Assembly: GCF_000226115.1 (NCBI RefSeq)
Contig: NC_016457.1
Location: 4,340,001 to 4,404,000, forward strand
Length of the DNA: 64,000 bases
Source of the DNA: Thermothielavioides terrestris NRRL 8126
Lineage: Eukaryota > Ascomycota > Sordariomycetes > Sordariales > Chaetomiaceae
Direction: 5' to 3'
A model generated the notes under the pieces. That model saw nothing but the letters and a program-made list of their open reading frames with translations, was not told the origin of the DNA and ran no database searches. The position numbers were made by a program, and so were the translations under genes. Positions 34,001-47,650 of this stretch are shown here, piece by piece (the stretch's first letter is position 1; every line of letters starts with the position of its first letter).

Positions 34001-35605
34001 GCCTATAAGGTATACTTTCGGCTATTCTAATCTATAAGGGCTAATTAGAGTAAAGCGATTATAGTATAGAGGATAGATATTAAATTGGTAGAAGAAGGAT
34101 ATAGTATCGATCATAGTAATGAACTTCTTACTTTATAAATATACAATGATGTCCAATTAGAGTAGTAGAGGGTAGTTGTTAGGTACTATAACCTTGTTGA
34201 AAGTGTATAAATCGATAACTATATAGCCCTTGATCTTACTACGAAAGATATACTAAACGACAAATACTAGGTATATAAAAGGAGTAGCCTTCGTAGCCTA
34301 TTTGAAGCGCTTTTGCTAGTATAGTTCGTCGAAGGTGGTATTAAGAACTTTATAATCGCGTATACTCAGAGGGTATTAGCAGGTATAGATCTTCTAATAC
34401 TACTAGCCTTCTATAAGAGGTACTTATATTATATCTTCTTCGTTTTAGACAATCTAGCCCTTATCCTTCTATAAGCGGGGATAACGTTTAACGATATCGA
34501 TAAATCGCTATACTAGCTTACGATCTTAGGCATATATATATATACCCTCTAAAGTGAGTATCTCTAGTAAGTTGGTAGGTATCTTGAAGCCTAGAGTCGA
34601 ATGCTTCTCTAGTACTACCGGCTTACGGTTATCTATAGGCAATTTAAGGCTAGGATTGTACCTATTGATATAACTATTAGCCTTTAGTATAGGAGGTATA
34701 TTATACTTATTAATAGAATCTAGGTGTATAGGCTTAGGGCTTGGATTATACCTATTGGTATAGCCTTCAATGCTAGGATCCTAGATCGATTAGTGTACTA
34801 TAGGCTAGGCTAGCTAGCCTAGTAGGTACACCAATTAGTATAATATAGGTCTAGATTTGGATAAAGTTATTAGCTAATATACTACGTTGCTATAAGGCGT
34901 CGAGGACTCTGGTGGATCTCGAGAAGATGCTAGAGATTAAGACGAAATATCGCTTATAAGTTGCACTAAGTCTCCTAGAATAGCGTGAACTAGGCTATAT
35001 ATATCGAAGGTAGCTAATATACTAGGGTTGGTATACTGAATAGCGGTTTAAACTAAACTAGAGCTTATAGCGATAGACAATATAGCGGTTAAAGCGGTCG
35101 CTATAGTCAATACTATAAAGGCTATCTCCTAGGAATAGGCGATATAACTACTATCGTTAATATCCTTAATTCGGCCAATAGGGTAGCGCTTCGAAATAGT
35201 GAGAACTCCCTTAGTTAGGTTCTTAAGAGCTACTACCTTAGAGGTCTTAGTATTAACAACGGCGTTTAATGTAGTAGAATAGTAAGCGTTGAACATTATA
35301 GACTGACCTATCGGGAGAGGTTTATATTCTATAGCGATAAACGCTTCTTATTTAGGCTATAAGGTAACGACATATATAGTTTTAACCTTATATATATAGA
35401 GAAACGTCTAGGTATATATAGCGAATGGTATATCGAATCCTCCTAGGATACTACGTAGGCTAGCGATCTTTGTACTATAATCGATAGAGACTTAATATAG
35501 ATCTAGGAAGTCGGCTCCTAATAGAAGGTTGGCGAATAGCTTATCTACTACCTAGGTAGACTAAGTAAACTTGAGGAAAGCTAGGCTAGTAGCGGTGACG
35601 CCTAA
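31076..35605 (-). pseudogene. Gypsy-1 pol remnant (PR-RT-RNaseH-IN)
   Basis: Minus-strand frame with TAG/TAA in place of Gln codons. Landmarks from right to left are a protease-like LLLGADFLDLY (about 35.5 kb), reverse transcriptase with FIDN in place of FIDD at 33914-33925 followed by IIIFS, RNase H start FNPNKTLFL (about 33.43 kb), and integrase IDFILGLPK (about 32.45 kb). This is the Ty3/Gypsy domain order. It is interrupted on the right by Gypsy-2 at the CCTAA duplication (35601-35605). Confidence 0.75.
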
Positions 35606-35854
35606 TGTCACACACAACTATAGCAAGGGCACCTATAACTATACCGCGGTCAAGGGTAACGAGCGTTCCTTTAAAAAAGGGAACCTCGTCCGCAACCCCT
35701 TCGTAGAATAGTAGACTACATCAATATACTTTTATAATATATACTAGTGTTTAAAAGTACCGCCTTATTAGCTAATGAGGCTAAGAGGCATTGATCTTTC
35801 TTACCTTTATACATTTACCGCTAAATAGTTATCGAGCACTATCTACGTATAACA
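35606..35854 (+). repeat. Gypsy-2 left LTR (5' LTR)
   Basis: 249 bp starting TGTCACACACAAC and ending TATAACA. About 27 differences from the right copy, all transitions by eye. Confidence 0.87.
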
Positions 35855-35899
35855 AGTAGTGCCTACTAACGATTTGAACCTATTCGCTTTCTATCAAGG

Positions 35900-38700
35900 G
35901 GAGCTAAATTCGGATCGGGAGACATTACGAGTTACGCCTAGTAAGTTGTATAGAGCAACGCCTAAGGCAGATAATACTCCTTTATAAGGGAGTAAGCTTT
36001 AGAGTATATAATCTATAATAAACTAGTTTACGACCTAGCTACTATTATTCTAGTACTAAGCACTTATAAGGAGTTAAAAGCTAGATAGATTTAAGCCTTA
36101 TAAATGCCAACGTCTATAGGGATATATAGTAGACATTTAAGTTTATTAAGGACTTCGAGGTCACCTATAACGTCTAGTAGATAACCGCTATCAATCCTTA
36201 AAAACTCTAATACCTAGAAGCCGTAGTATCACTTAAAGAGGTATTAAAAGGAGATGTCTATACCTAACGGTATATCGAAATACTATACGTCGTAGAGTAT
36301 CCTCCTTCTTAGATACTCGACAATTATATTCCTTACGCCTACTTTATAACCATTAGGTATAAAGTCTAAGTAGCCGTTAATAAAAACCTTATTTTAGACC
36401 CTAGGATCGAAGACGCTACCTCGGAGACTAAGGACTTAACCTAAGAAACGCTAGAGACTTTAGTACTAGAGAGTTAAGGACCGCTAAAGACCTCGAAGCC
36501 TTAGGGGACTAATGATTAGCAACTAGGACCAACTATACTGTTAGAAACATCGGTAAGAACTGGACGTAATCCAACTAAGAACTAGCTAGCAACTCTACTA
36601 AGCCTAACCTTCTAAAAGCAACTAGAAACCTAAGATATATCAACTATTCCTCAATAAGGACGTGAAACCTATATTATCAATAGCTATAATCTTGGTAGAC
36701 ACTACTAAGGACTACGAAGAGGATCGTAGAATCTACTACCTTAGAACTAACAACCTAAAGAGGAAGACCTATTATCTCTAATAGCTTAGCTAATTAGTGC
36801 TTTCGACTAAGTTCTTTAGCTATCGCTATAGATACCTAGCTAACTATCCTAGTACCTATCTAAGCTTTCTAGACTAGGTATAGTTATTTAGAACCTTAGA
36901 ACGGAATATATAGACAATTTAGTCGATTTTAATATCTCTTTACTATTCTAAGAGATACTAAGTCTACTATATAGATAAGTAGCTAGACCTTTTGGACAAG
37001 GAGCTAGACCCTCTAGACAAGTAGCTAGAGCTATAGATATCTAAGCTACTTTCGCTATATAGGACTTTCTTACCTAGATGGCTAGAATAATAGAGAACCT
37101 AAACGTTATAATCGAAAGGGTGAATAGAGCTATAGATATAGAAGACCATTAGCCTAAAACTAAGGATAGAAGTACTATATCTTTACAATTATCTATATCT
37201 ACATTGAAATAGAAGATTTAGGACACTAGTCTCTTCTAGCTAAATATAGAGAATAAGGCTAAGGAACCCTAGGACCTATAGTACAATAAATAGTAGCTAT
37301 ACTATAGGGATATCAACCTTTAGGTTAAGTAGGTGGATTAGGTTATTAGATACTACCTAGTAAGAGAAGAGACCCTATATATAAAGATATAGACCCTACT
37401 TCAAGGATTAGCGTTATAATAGTATAAGTAGTAGCTCTCTATTATAGAAAAGGTAGCATTGACTATATCTATAAAAGCGTAGACCAAACATTTGAAAAAG
37501 GAGTTTAGTATTAAGAGATATAAAGTAGAGAAATAGCTAAATAAAAACTAATATACTATAAAGGACAACTACAAAGATAAGCTAGTCTAGAAATTCGCTA
37601 TAGAATACTTCAAATATATATATATTTAGAGAGATACTACTAAAGAGCAACGTCTAATATACCTATACAACTACCTCTATCTAGAACTTCGCTAGCTATA
37701 CTTTAAACTAGATATAATTATAGAAATAGATATATTCCTTAGTATTCTCGACATCAAAGTATATATTGTTAGAGACAAGCTTCGCTAGGACGTCGCTAAG
37801 GGCTATATCATTGGCTATAGTCCTATTGCCAACAATATAAATATAGAGTACGACGACGAAGGACAAGAAGACGACTAGAAGGATAGTAGAGCCTTCTAGA
37901 TAGGAAGAGGCAAAAGAGGATATTACGATCCTTAGAGAAGAAATAGGGATAAACCCTAGCGACTTAGAAACAATTAACGTAGAGATAGTAACTAAGTACA
38001 ACTATTTAGTAACTGAAACTTCTATAGTATAACTAGACGTAGAAGAGGATACTAACTATTCAACGATTATAGAAGAGGACTTAGACTATTTAACGGCTAG
38101 AGAAAAGGCGACAACGGCAACTAGGGAAGACCACTTCGACTTTAACGACTCTAATGGATTTGGATATATATATATAAAAAGTAGTTCGAAAATAGTACCT
38201 TCTTATACTATAGTAAGATTATAGTGATAAAAGACGACGAAGACGCTAACCTTTATTGTAAAATACTAGAGAAGACTAGGTATATTCTTATCGACGAATA
38301 TAATACTAAAGCCAAGGATAAGAAATTGGAAGACGAGGAAGCTAATAGTTTTTACTATTTGTATTATACCTTTCGCTAGCCTAGACTAAGCTAGAACAAA
38401 CTACTATAACAACTCTTATAGATTTAGCAATGTACTACCTATAGTAGAGTCTTTGCAATACGTTGTAAGCTTTTTAAATATATAGCCGACAATGGCGACA
38501 AAGATAAGTATAAATCTATATAACTCTAAATAGACCGTTAGTACAACCTTAGTAACAACGAAGACGAGTTTAATAGTAAGGATATAAACTTTATATTAAC
38601 CGAAGAATAGATTGTAGAAATATAGCTATATATACCGCTACTAAAAGCATTGGACAAGCAAGCTATATACTTTATAATCAATATTAGTGCGAACCTAGGC
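35900..38700 (+). pseudogene. Gypsy-2 gag-like region
   Basis: Plus-strand frame that is long if TAG/TAA are read as Gln. It includes Tyr/Leu-rich YLYNYLYLELRQLYFKLD (about 37.66 kb) and then an acidic EYDDEGQEDDQKDS (about 37.85 kb). No zinc knuckle was recognised. Edges are approximate. Assigned as gag only from its position between the 5' LTR and pol. Confidence 0.5.
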
Positions 38701-41700
38701 GAGCTAAGTACCGAGGTTTACTTTGATATAGATAGTAATACTAACCTCGTCGACAAGAAGTTCATCTCTAAGTAGGCTAAGAACCTATATTGGATTGACG
38801 TAAAGCCGTACTTTGTTAAAGGCGTTGAAGCCTATACCAAAGTTAAGAAGTAAGTCGAGTTTGACTTCTATATCCAAGGAATCGTCTATAATACTAATAT
38901 AGATAGTCACTTTACTATAATAGCCAACGTCATTAAAGATTTAAAAGCGAAACTATTGATTAGAACTAACTTTATACTCTATAATAGAGTAAAGATTGAC
39001 CTTAATATATCTACCTATTACTTCTAGTCTATCTATAATATAAAGATAAGAGTATATATAGAATGGAAAAGAATAATCTAGAAGGTGAAAGTTGTAAACA
39101 CTATAACGGTTATACCTATAACGGAATATCTAATTAAGATTATATTCAAATATATAGACACTAATGACGATAATCTAAGTAGCTAGAAATATAAGCTCTA
39201 CTTCGCTTTATACGTCGAGGGTATACTAGACGCCGTTGTAGACGTGAAAAGTATATACTAGGCTATCGTAAGGAACAACACTGCTCGCTTAATCACTATT
39301 GTCGAAGGACAGTGTATTAGACACCTTTTTTAGTATAGCCTAAAGGAGGACATCTAGACAATAATATAGAACCTTATATAGTAGACCTAGGATAATGTTA
39401 TAGACGATAAATATATATAGATAACGACGACTATACAATAGGAGCCTAGCGGTAAGGAACTAATGACGGGGACACTAATAGAGGATAAGTATAAGCCACC
39501 TACTAAGTAGGAGTTCTATATACTATCCTATAGCATTAAGAAACTAGACGACATCCTATATATCAAGTTAGTAGTAAAGGTAAATGTCTATAGTAGAGAC
39601 AAACGGTATATAGAAGAGATAAAGGCACTATTAGACAAGTATAACGTTTTCTATAACTATAGCATTGTCCCTATACTAAAGGATTAGAAGATAAGAATTC
39701 CGCTTATCGATAGATAGTAGAATCAGCTTAAGCCTATTTAGGTTTACCTACTAAGCGCTAAAGACTAAACGATCGTCGACAAAGAATATAATAAACTATA
39801 TATATAAAGAAAGATAGACTTTATAGACTAGCCGACCTCTATCGTTTACCTAGTCTTCGTAGTCTACTATATAGTTACTAGAAAAACGAAAGGTAGAGCT
39901 ATAGTAGACCTCTAGCCCTTAAATACATTGGTAGTACTAGATATATACCCATTGCCTAACTAAGACGATATTATAAATATAATAATAGGCAATACGATCT
40001 TTATAGTATTCGACGCTTCTAGATTCTTCTTCTAGCTTCTAGTCGTAGAAGAATACTATAACTATATAGTAGTCATTAGTCCTAGAGGTTTAGAACGCTT
40101 AAACGTTGTACTAATAGGATTTAAAAACTTACTAGCTTTTATATAGCGCTTTATAGACTATTTGTTCTATAAGTATAAGTACTTTGTATATACCTATATC
40201 AACGATATCATTATCGCTAGTAAGAATATAGAAGAGTACCTTAAATATGTTGAGACAGTTCTTAATATCCTTGACAAGGTATATATTCACATTTCAATAG
40301 AAAAATTCTTCGTAATCTACCCGTCAGTGAGACTACTTAGCTATATGGTCAATAGCGAAGAAGTGGCTAAGACGGACGATAGGATCGCTATATTTAAGAA
40401 ACTCAAGTTCCCTAATATCCTTAAGATCTTAGAGTAGTACTTTAGTATAGCTAGATAGCTATATAAGGGCATCCTATAGTATATAGCGAAAGCGTAGCCT
40501 CTATAGGACTATAAAACTAAGCTCCTTACCTAAAGGAGAGTAAGTAAAGACCTTCCTATCGCTAAGTCGAAGAACGCTAGGAAAGTATTCACTTTAAACG
40601 TTAAATTCGAGTCTATACTAGTAGAACTAAAGTCCTTTAAGTTATTATAGAAACACCTATATAAGTAGTACTTTCTATATTATCACTGTTCTAATAAGCC
40701 GCTATTTATTAAGCTCGATATAAATAGCAAAGGATATAGAGCAATCGTCTTTCAACTCTATAGCAAATAGGATAGTACTAGTATCCTTAGCTAAGATATC
40801 CTAAACAACGAGATCTAGCCTATTATATTCTTATCCCACCTAACTTCTAATATAGAAAGGAAGTATAGAAGTATAGAAGTAGAAGTCGCTACTATTATAT
40901 AGGCAGTTAGAAAGCTTCGAAAAATAGTATAGTTAAACCAATACCCTATAAACATCCTAATAGACTATATAGCAACCAAAGGCATTGTAAAATATATATC
41001 TCTCGCTATTATAGACCTTGTAAAGGCTAACCTAAAGCTCGCCAACGCTATAAACTAGCTATCCTAGTTCGACCTTAACATTTTTTATATACTAGGAAAG
41101 CTCAACGTTGTACTAAACGCCTTATTACGCCTATCGACCTTCGAAGAGGATGCCCCTAATGAAACTTAAAACGCTACTAATAAACTAGAGGACATTTGGT
41201 CTACTACCTAGATCGACATTAAGGAATACTATACTATAGACACTAGTACCTTCGAACTAGTTATTAATAACAAGTTTAAAGTTAAGCTGACTATAGTTTA
41301 CTTTAACGACCGCTAATATAATAAGATTATTAGGAGTCTCTACAATATAGAAGAATAAGCTAAGAAGATCGCTAAGTAGAGGGAACGTAAAGAGTAAAAA
41401 GGAGAGCTACGAAGAAAGTAGTACCAAAAGCTATAGCTTAGACCCTACGAACTAAAGGACGATCTCCTCTACTACGTCGACTATAAAGGAGCAAGGAAGC
41501 TTTATATCCCTAGTAGCTATATCAAGGACATTCTTACTATTATATATAACAATATTTACTACTTTAGTATAGACAATATAATAGCGAACCTCTTAGCATT
41601 TGCATTTAACCGAAAGCGTTAGATAGTATATAAATACGTTTAGCACTGCCCTATATATAGAGAGAACTAGACCTTAAAAGAACCGAAGCTTAGAAACCTT

Positions 41701-42975
41701 TAGCTAATTCGGATATCGCTATAGCCTTTTTATACTATTACTATAGATTTTATCGTCGGTTTACCTACTATACCCTCTAAAGGGATACTATAGTCAATAA
41801 AAAAGTATTTAATCCTCAACGCTATATATACTATTACCTATAAGTTCAATAAAAAGAAGCTTCTTATAGTTAGAAACAACAAAATGTTAGTAGAGAAATA
41901 GGCTATTATAATCCTTAGAGCGCTAATATATATAGATTAGGGACTCCTAATATAAATCATTAGCGACTAAGACACTAAGTTCACCTCTAACTTATAGAAG
42001 GAAATCTTTCGTATTCTAAGCGTTAGCCTCCTTTTCTTAATAGCCTATTATCCCTAGATAGATAGTCAGTTAAAAAGGATAAACTAGACGATAGAAATCG
42101 CTATTTATATAGAAGCTATAGAAAAACTAGGAACGCTATAGCCTCTACTTCTCCTTATATTATAGTATAATCTTAACAATATACTTATAGTCATTATTAG
42201 AAGATTAGTAAACAAATTAGTATATAGCTTTAAACTACACTCTATTCTAGATATACTTCACTGTAAGAAGGGCACTATTGCCTTCGCTAAAGCTATTAGT
42301 GTTCTTAGATAATAGTATTAGAAGAAAGTAGTAGAATAGATCGATTATATAAGCGCTATTACAAAGATATATTACAACAATAAGTATATACCTACCGAGT
42401 TTAAAGTAGGAGACACTATTTATCTACAACTATATAACGGATACTATCTCCTAGGAAAGCTTAAACGAAAGTGGTCGCTATAGTAGGCAAGACTGTTTAA
42501 GATTGTCTATAAAATCGACAAGAACGTCTACGAGCTTAACTTTCTAGCTAATTAGAAAGTCTATCCTATAGTTTCAGTTTCCTAGTTATAGAAATCGGAT
42601 TAGGGGAAAGACCCCTTTGGCTATAACGTAGAGCTCCCTAGCCCTATAATCGTTAATAAAGATAAACATTAGGAAATCGAGAGAATTGTACAACGATATA
42701 TTATTTAGAGGAACTAAAGACCTAAGGTCGAGTATCTAGTATAATAGAAAGGATTTATTGCTAAGGACGACTAGTAGATCCTATATATCTAGCTTATTGA
42801 CAGTGCTAAGGAACTTGTCGAGGAGTATAAAAAGGTGTACCTTATTAACTAGAAGAAGGAACATTATAATAAGGGTATTGCTATTAAAGAATAGAAGGAA
42901 GTAAAGGAGATTCCTTAATCCTAGAACCGAGTTGTCGTCGAGCTACTATAAAGGAAGGATAGCGACTACTAATAG
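38700..42975 (+). pseudogene. Gypsy-2 pol remnant with chromodomain
   Basis: Reverse transcriptase: DIYPLPNQDD and IVFDASRFFFQL at about 39.94-40.05 kb, YIND (former YIDD) at 40195-40206, and the C-terminal GYMVNSE...FPN block. Integrase: ITIDFIVGLP (about 41.74 kb), IISDQDTKF (about 41.96 kb) and AYYPQIDSQ (about 42.05 kb), with the third acidic residue changed or unclear. A chromodomain at about 42,661-42,840 shows EIERIVQRYI, VEYLVQQKGF and AKELVEEYKK. Stops are TAG/TAA only, in one frame over long distances, so damage is almost purely RIP point mutation. The 3' part from 42,205 is duplicated at 45,045-45,815. Confidence 0.78.
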
Positions 42976-43499
42976 TTATACTATTATTGACTTTCCCTTT
43001 CCTTCTTTTCTATTTCCCTCTCTTCCTTTTGTTTATTTACATTTTCCTTATTAGAATATATTCGCTTTAGTATATTTGTTACCGCTATACTACTACTAGA
43101 CGTATAAACGCTGTCCTCTATCTTATAGATCTCTTAGTTTTTCCTTTTTTTACCCTTTACTTAGATATTACCAACGCTTTTAGTTATAAAACTGTAATTA
43201 TTTAGTTCGTTAAGCACTTTGCTTATCCTAGTTTTCCTATATATAGATTTACTACTGACCTTGACCTATAAATAGTTAGAGAAAGCTATCCTATTGCTAT
43301 AAAGGTATAGAGCTTTGAGCCTTAAGGGTATAATGTTCTATTCTCTAGCTACTACTAGATAGTAATACTGTTCATTAGCTATAGGCATTACGCTATTGTT
43401 TTTATTTACTTCTAGAATAGCCTAACGTAGACTACTATAATTTCCTTTCTCTTTATATATTAACTTCAATATATCTATCTTTCCTAACAATTCTTTATT

Positions 43500-44546
43500 A
43501 TAGTTATTCGTATTTACTATATAATCGATCGTTAGACCTTCTTATCACTAAGCTATATATATTTATACGAGCTACTATTAGTTAATATATACTTACGCTA
43601 TATTCGTAAATTGAGATAATCCGCTATATATTTTCGCAATACCTATATCAACGATAGAGGCGACTATATAGTCGATTCTCTTAGCTTACTAACGTTATTG
43701 AGTAGCGAAACATTTAAATATAATTGTATCAATATTATAGAAGGAGATACCCAACTAGCCTTTGTCGCTTATAAGATGCCTCTCTATACGAGAAAAACGC
43801 CTACTAAAGGCTATACTACTAATACCTAAAAGAGAGAGAGTGCTCGACTCGTAGCTAAGTAAATAGGAGGAGCAAAGAAAATCGATAATATACTTAGTGT
43901 TCCCTTGTACGCCCTAGGAGCTTCTATATCCTACTAGGCTATTATTAAAGACGTCGCTATTAGAACTATTTACAACAATGAAATAATAGCTATTAAAGAA
44001 GCCGATATAGCTAAAGCAATCTAAAACAGCTTAGAGACCGCTTATAAAGAGCGATAGTAGAATGTTACTATAGACCTTATCGTAGTATCTAACAATAAAT
44101 AGGAAGTCTATAAGGACTACAACGAAGTACTAGACAACGACACTATATAAAAGCGCTTAGAAACTCTCTTAACTTATAAGTATATAAAAGGGGAGTAGCC
44201 TCTACAATATACGCTAGGGATTAAGTATCTAGAAATTAGCAACGTCTCCTCTACTAACGTATAACGCTAGGAAGTCTAGTAAGCTCTATACATCGTGTTA
44301 AAAGACGAGGCTACTACAACTAACGACGACTTAGACGTCTCCAACGACGATAGTACTAATTATACTAATGATAAGGAGGATATAGCGACTAAGCTATACT
44401 ATATCCTAGAGCTTTAGGAAACCTATATATCGTATAGGTACTCTTAGTACCTAACTAGAGCTATAAACAAGTATATCGCTATTATAAGCAAAGTATTTAC
44501 TTATATATATATAGATTTTAGTTACAATAACAAATATATAGCTAAG
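43500..44546 (+). pseudogene. Gypsy-2 extra 3' ORF, 5' part
   Basis: Downstream of the chromodomain a second plus-strand frame stays open (TAG/TAA read as Gln) from about 43.5 kb to the Copia junction. It includes DTQLAFVAYKMPLYTRK, IIKDVAIRTIYNNEIIAIKEA and an acidic DDLDVSNDD patch. I do not recognise the product. An identical copy lies at 46,340-47,386, and the frame resumes at 54,951. Confidence 0.6.
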
Positions 44547-44728
44547 TGAGAAGAGCAGCGAAGTGGGGCCATGCAGGATGCAGAGGCATGTGTATTGAGA
44601 GAGGTGCTCCTCTCAAGCTGGGTGGGAGGAGCGCCGAGGTCTATATACATGTGTGGGCAGAGCTGACATGTGCCCCCTGAGCGCAGGGAGCCTGGCAGAT
44701 AGAGTCACGTGTGCACTAGCACGCGACA
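44547..44728 (-). repeat. extra Copia LTR copy in duplication unit 1
   Basis: Same 182 bp as 47387-47568, followed by 316 bp of Copia internal sequence that stops abruptly at 45044. It arose by the tandem duplication, not by an independent insertion, because its left flank is the same GCTAAG sequence. Confidence 0.9.
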
Positions 44729-47386
44729 CACCCCCCAGACAGACTCTCAGGAGGCTGTCTGTGGAACACGCATGCTGGGCACTGACTCTGGAGCTCGCAC
44801 TGCCAGGCGCATTGAACTGTGGCCTCCGGTATTGATCCCACCATTGCGCGCAGCCGCCGCCATTGTGCAAGTTGTCCGCGCGCCATTGTGTACGCGTTGT
44901 GGCGCGTGCGTTGGCGAATTGCGTGCTGCGCTGAATGCGGTCAGACCCAGGGGCGCCAAAGTTGACATTCAGGGGCGCTGTCGTTGGCATTGTTGCGAGC
45001 GCCATTGATCGCATTGTGCGCAGTTCCCAATTGCGCAGCGCGTTTTAGTAAACAAATTAGTATATAGCTTTAAACTACACTCTATTCTAGATATACTTCA
45101 CTGTAAGAAGGGCACTATTGCCTTCGCTAAAGCTATTAGTGTTCTTAGATAATAGTATTAGAAGAAAGTAGTAGAATAGATCGATTATATAAGCGCTATT
45201 ACAAAGATATATTACAACAATAAGTATATACCTACCGAGTTTAAAGTAGGAGACACTATTTATCTACAACTATATAACGGATACTATCTCCTAGGAAAGC
45301 TTAAACGAAAGTGGTCGCTATAGTAGGCAAGACTGTTTAAGATTGTCTATAAAATCGACAAGAACGTCTACGAGCTTAACTTTCTAGCTAATTAGAAAGT
45401 CTATCCTATAGTTTCAGTTTCCTAGTTATAGAAATCGGATTAGGGGAAAGACCCCTTTGGCTATAACGTAGAGCTCCCTAGCCCTATAATCGTTAATAAA
45501 GATAAACATTAGGAAATCGAGAGAATTGTACAACGATATATTATTTAGAGGAACTAAAGACCTAAGGTCGAGTATCTAGTATAATAGAAAGGATTTATTG
45601 CTAAGGACGACTAGTAGATCCTATATATCTAGCTTATTGACAGTGCTAAGGAACTTGTCGAGGAGTATAAAAAGGTGTACCTTATTAACTAGAAGAAGGA
45701 ACATTATAATAAGGGTATTGCTATTAAAGAATAGAAGGAAGTAAAGGAGATTCCTTAATCCTAGAACCGAGTTGTCGTCGAGCTACTATAAAGGAAGGAT
45801 AGCGACTACTAATAGTTATACTATTATTGACTTTCCCTTTCCTTCTTTTCTATTTCCCTCTCTTCCTTTTGTTTATTTACATTTTCCTTATTAGAATATA
45901 TTCGCTTTAGTATATTTGTTACCGCTATACTACTACTAGACGTATAAACGCTGTCCTCTATCTTATAGATCTCTTAGTTTTTCCTTTTTTTACCCTTTAC
46001 TTAGATATTACCAACGCTTTTAGTTATAAAACTGTAATTATTTAGTTCGTTAAGCACTTTGCTTATCCTAGTTTTCCTATATATAGATTTACTACTGACC
46101 TTGACCTATAAATAGTTAGAGAAAGCTATCCTATTGCTATAAAGGTATAGAGCTTTGAGCCTTAAGGGTATAATGTTCTATTCTCTAGCTACTACTAGAT
46201 AGTAATACTGTTCATTAGCTATAGGCATTACGCTATTGTTTTTATTTACTTCTAGAATAGCCTAACGTAGACTACTATAATTTCCTTTCTCTTTATATAT
46301 TAACTTCAATATATCTATCTTTCCTAACAATTCTTTATTATAGTTATTCGTATTTACTATATAATCGATCGTTAGACCTTCTTATCACTAAGCTATATAT
46401 ATTTATACGAGCTACTATTAGTTAATATATACTTACGCTATATTCGTAAATTGAGATAATCCGCTATATATTTTCGCAATACCTATATCAACGATAGAGG
46501 CGACTATATAGTCGATTCTCTTAGCTTACTAACGTTATTGAGTAGCGAAACATTTAAATATAATTGTATCAATATTATAGAAGGAGATACCCAACTAGCC
46601 TTTGTCGCTTATAAGATGCCTCTCTATACGAGAAAAACGCCTACTAAAGGCTATACTACTAATACCTAAAAGAGAGAGAGTGCTCGACTCGTAGCTAAGT
46701 AAATAGGAGGAGCAAAGAAAATCGATAATATACTTAGTGTTCCCTTGTACGCCCTAGGAGCTTCTATATCCTACTAGGCTATTATTAAAGACGTCGCTAT
46801 TAGAACTATTTACAACAATGAAATAATAGCTATTAAAGAAGCCGATATAGCTAAAGCAATCTAAAACAGCTTAGAGACCGCTTATAAAGAGCGATAGTAG
46901 AATGTTACTATAGACCTTATCGTAGTATCTAACAATAAATAGGAAGTCTATAAGGACTACAACGAAGTACTAGACAACGACACTATATAAAAGCGCTTAG
47001 AAACTCTCTTAACTTATAAGTATATAAAAGGGGAGTAGCCTCTACAATATACGCTAGGGATTAAGTATCTAGAAATTAGCAACGTCTCCTCTACTAACGT
47101 ATAACGCTAGGAAGTCTAGTAAGCTCTATACATCGTGTTAAAAGACGAGGCTACTACAACTAACGACGACTTAGACGTCTCCAACGACGATAGTACTAAT
47201 TATACTAATGATAAGGAGGATATAGCGACTAAGCTATACTATATCCTAGAGCTTTAGGAAACCTATATATCGTATAGGTACTCTTAGTACCTAACTAGAG
47301 CTATAAACAAGTATATCGCTATTATAAGCAAAGTATTTACTTATATATATATAGATTTTAGTTACAATAACAAATATATAGCTAAG

Positions 47387-47568
47387 TGAGAAGAGCAGCG
47401 AAGTGGGGCCATGCAGGATGCAGAGGCATGTGTATTGAGAGAGGTGCTCCTCTCAAGCTGGGTGGGAGGAGCGCCGAGGTCTATATACATGTGTGGGCAG
47501 AGCTGACATGTGCCCCCTGAGCGCAGGGAGCCTGGCAGATAGAGTCACGTGTGCACTAGCACGCGACA
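47387..47568 (-). repeat. Copia 3' LTR
   Basis: 182 bp. On the minus strand it starts TGTCGCGTGC and ends CTCTTCTCA. A TATATA word lies in the middle (plus-strand GGTCTATATACATG) as a likely promoter element. No differences from the 5' LTR were found by eye. Confidence 0.94.
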
Positions 47569-47579
47569 CACCCCCCAGA
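47569..47579 (-). other. Copia polypurine tract
   Basis: On the minus strand GTCTGGGGGG abuts the 3' LTR start TGTCG. A short G-tract in this position is the expected plus-strand DNA primer site. Confidence 0.6.
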
Positions 47580-47650
47580 CAGACTCTCAGGAGGCTGTCT
47601 GTGGAACACGCATGCTGGGCACTGACTCTGGAGCTCGCACTGCCAGGCGC

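Larger units (their letters stand above)
42205..45044. repeat. tandem duplication, unit 1 (2,840 bp)
   Basis: Identical by eye to 45045-47884, directly adjacent and in the same orientation. The unit contains the 3' end of Gypsy-2 pol, the first part of its extra ORF, one Copia LTR (44547-44728) and 316 bp of Copia internal sequence. Flanking bases differ at both edges (42204 A against 45044 T; 45045 T against 47885 C), so there is no junction microhomology. Confidence 0.92.

Noticed and set aside
35855..35885. tRNA gene fragment next to the Gypsy-2 LTR
   Set aside because: It resembles only the complement of a tRNA 3' end and sits where a primer-binding site is expected, so it was kept as a tentative primer site and not called a tRNA gene.
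44547..45044. Independent solo LTR or second Copia insertion
   Set aside because: Its left flank is identical to that of the full element and its right edge is the duplication breakpoint, so it is a by-product of the tandem duplication.
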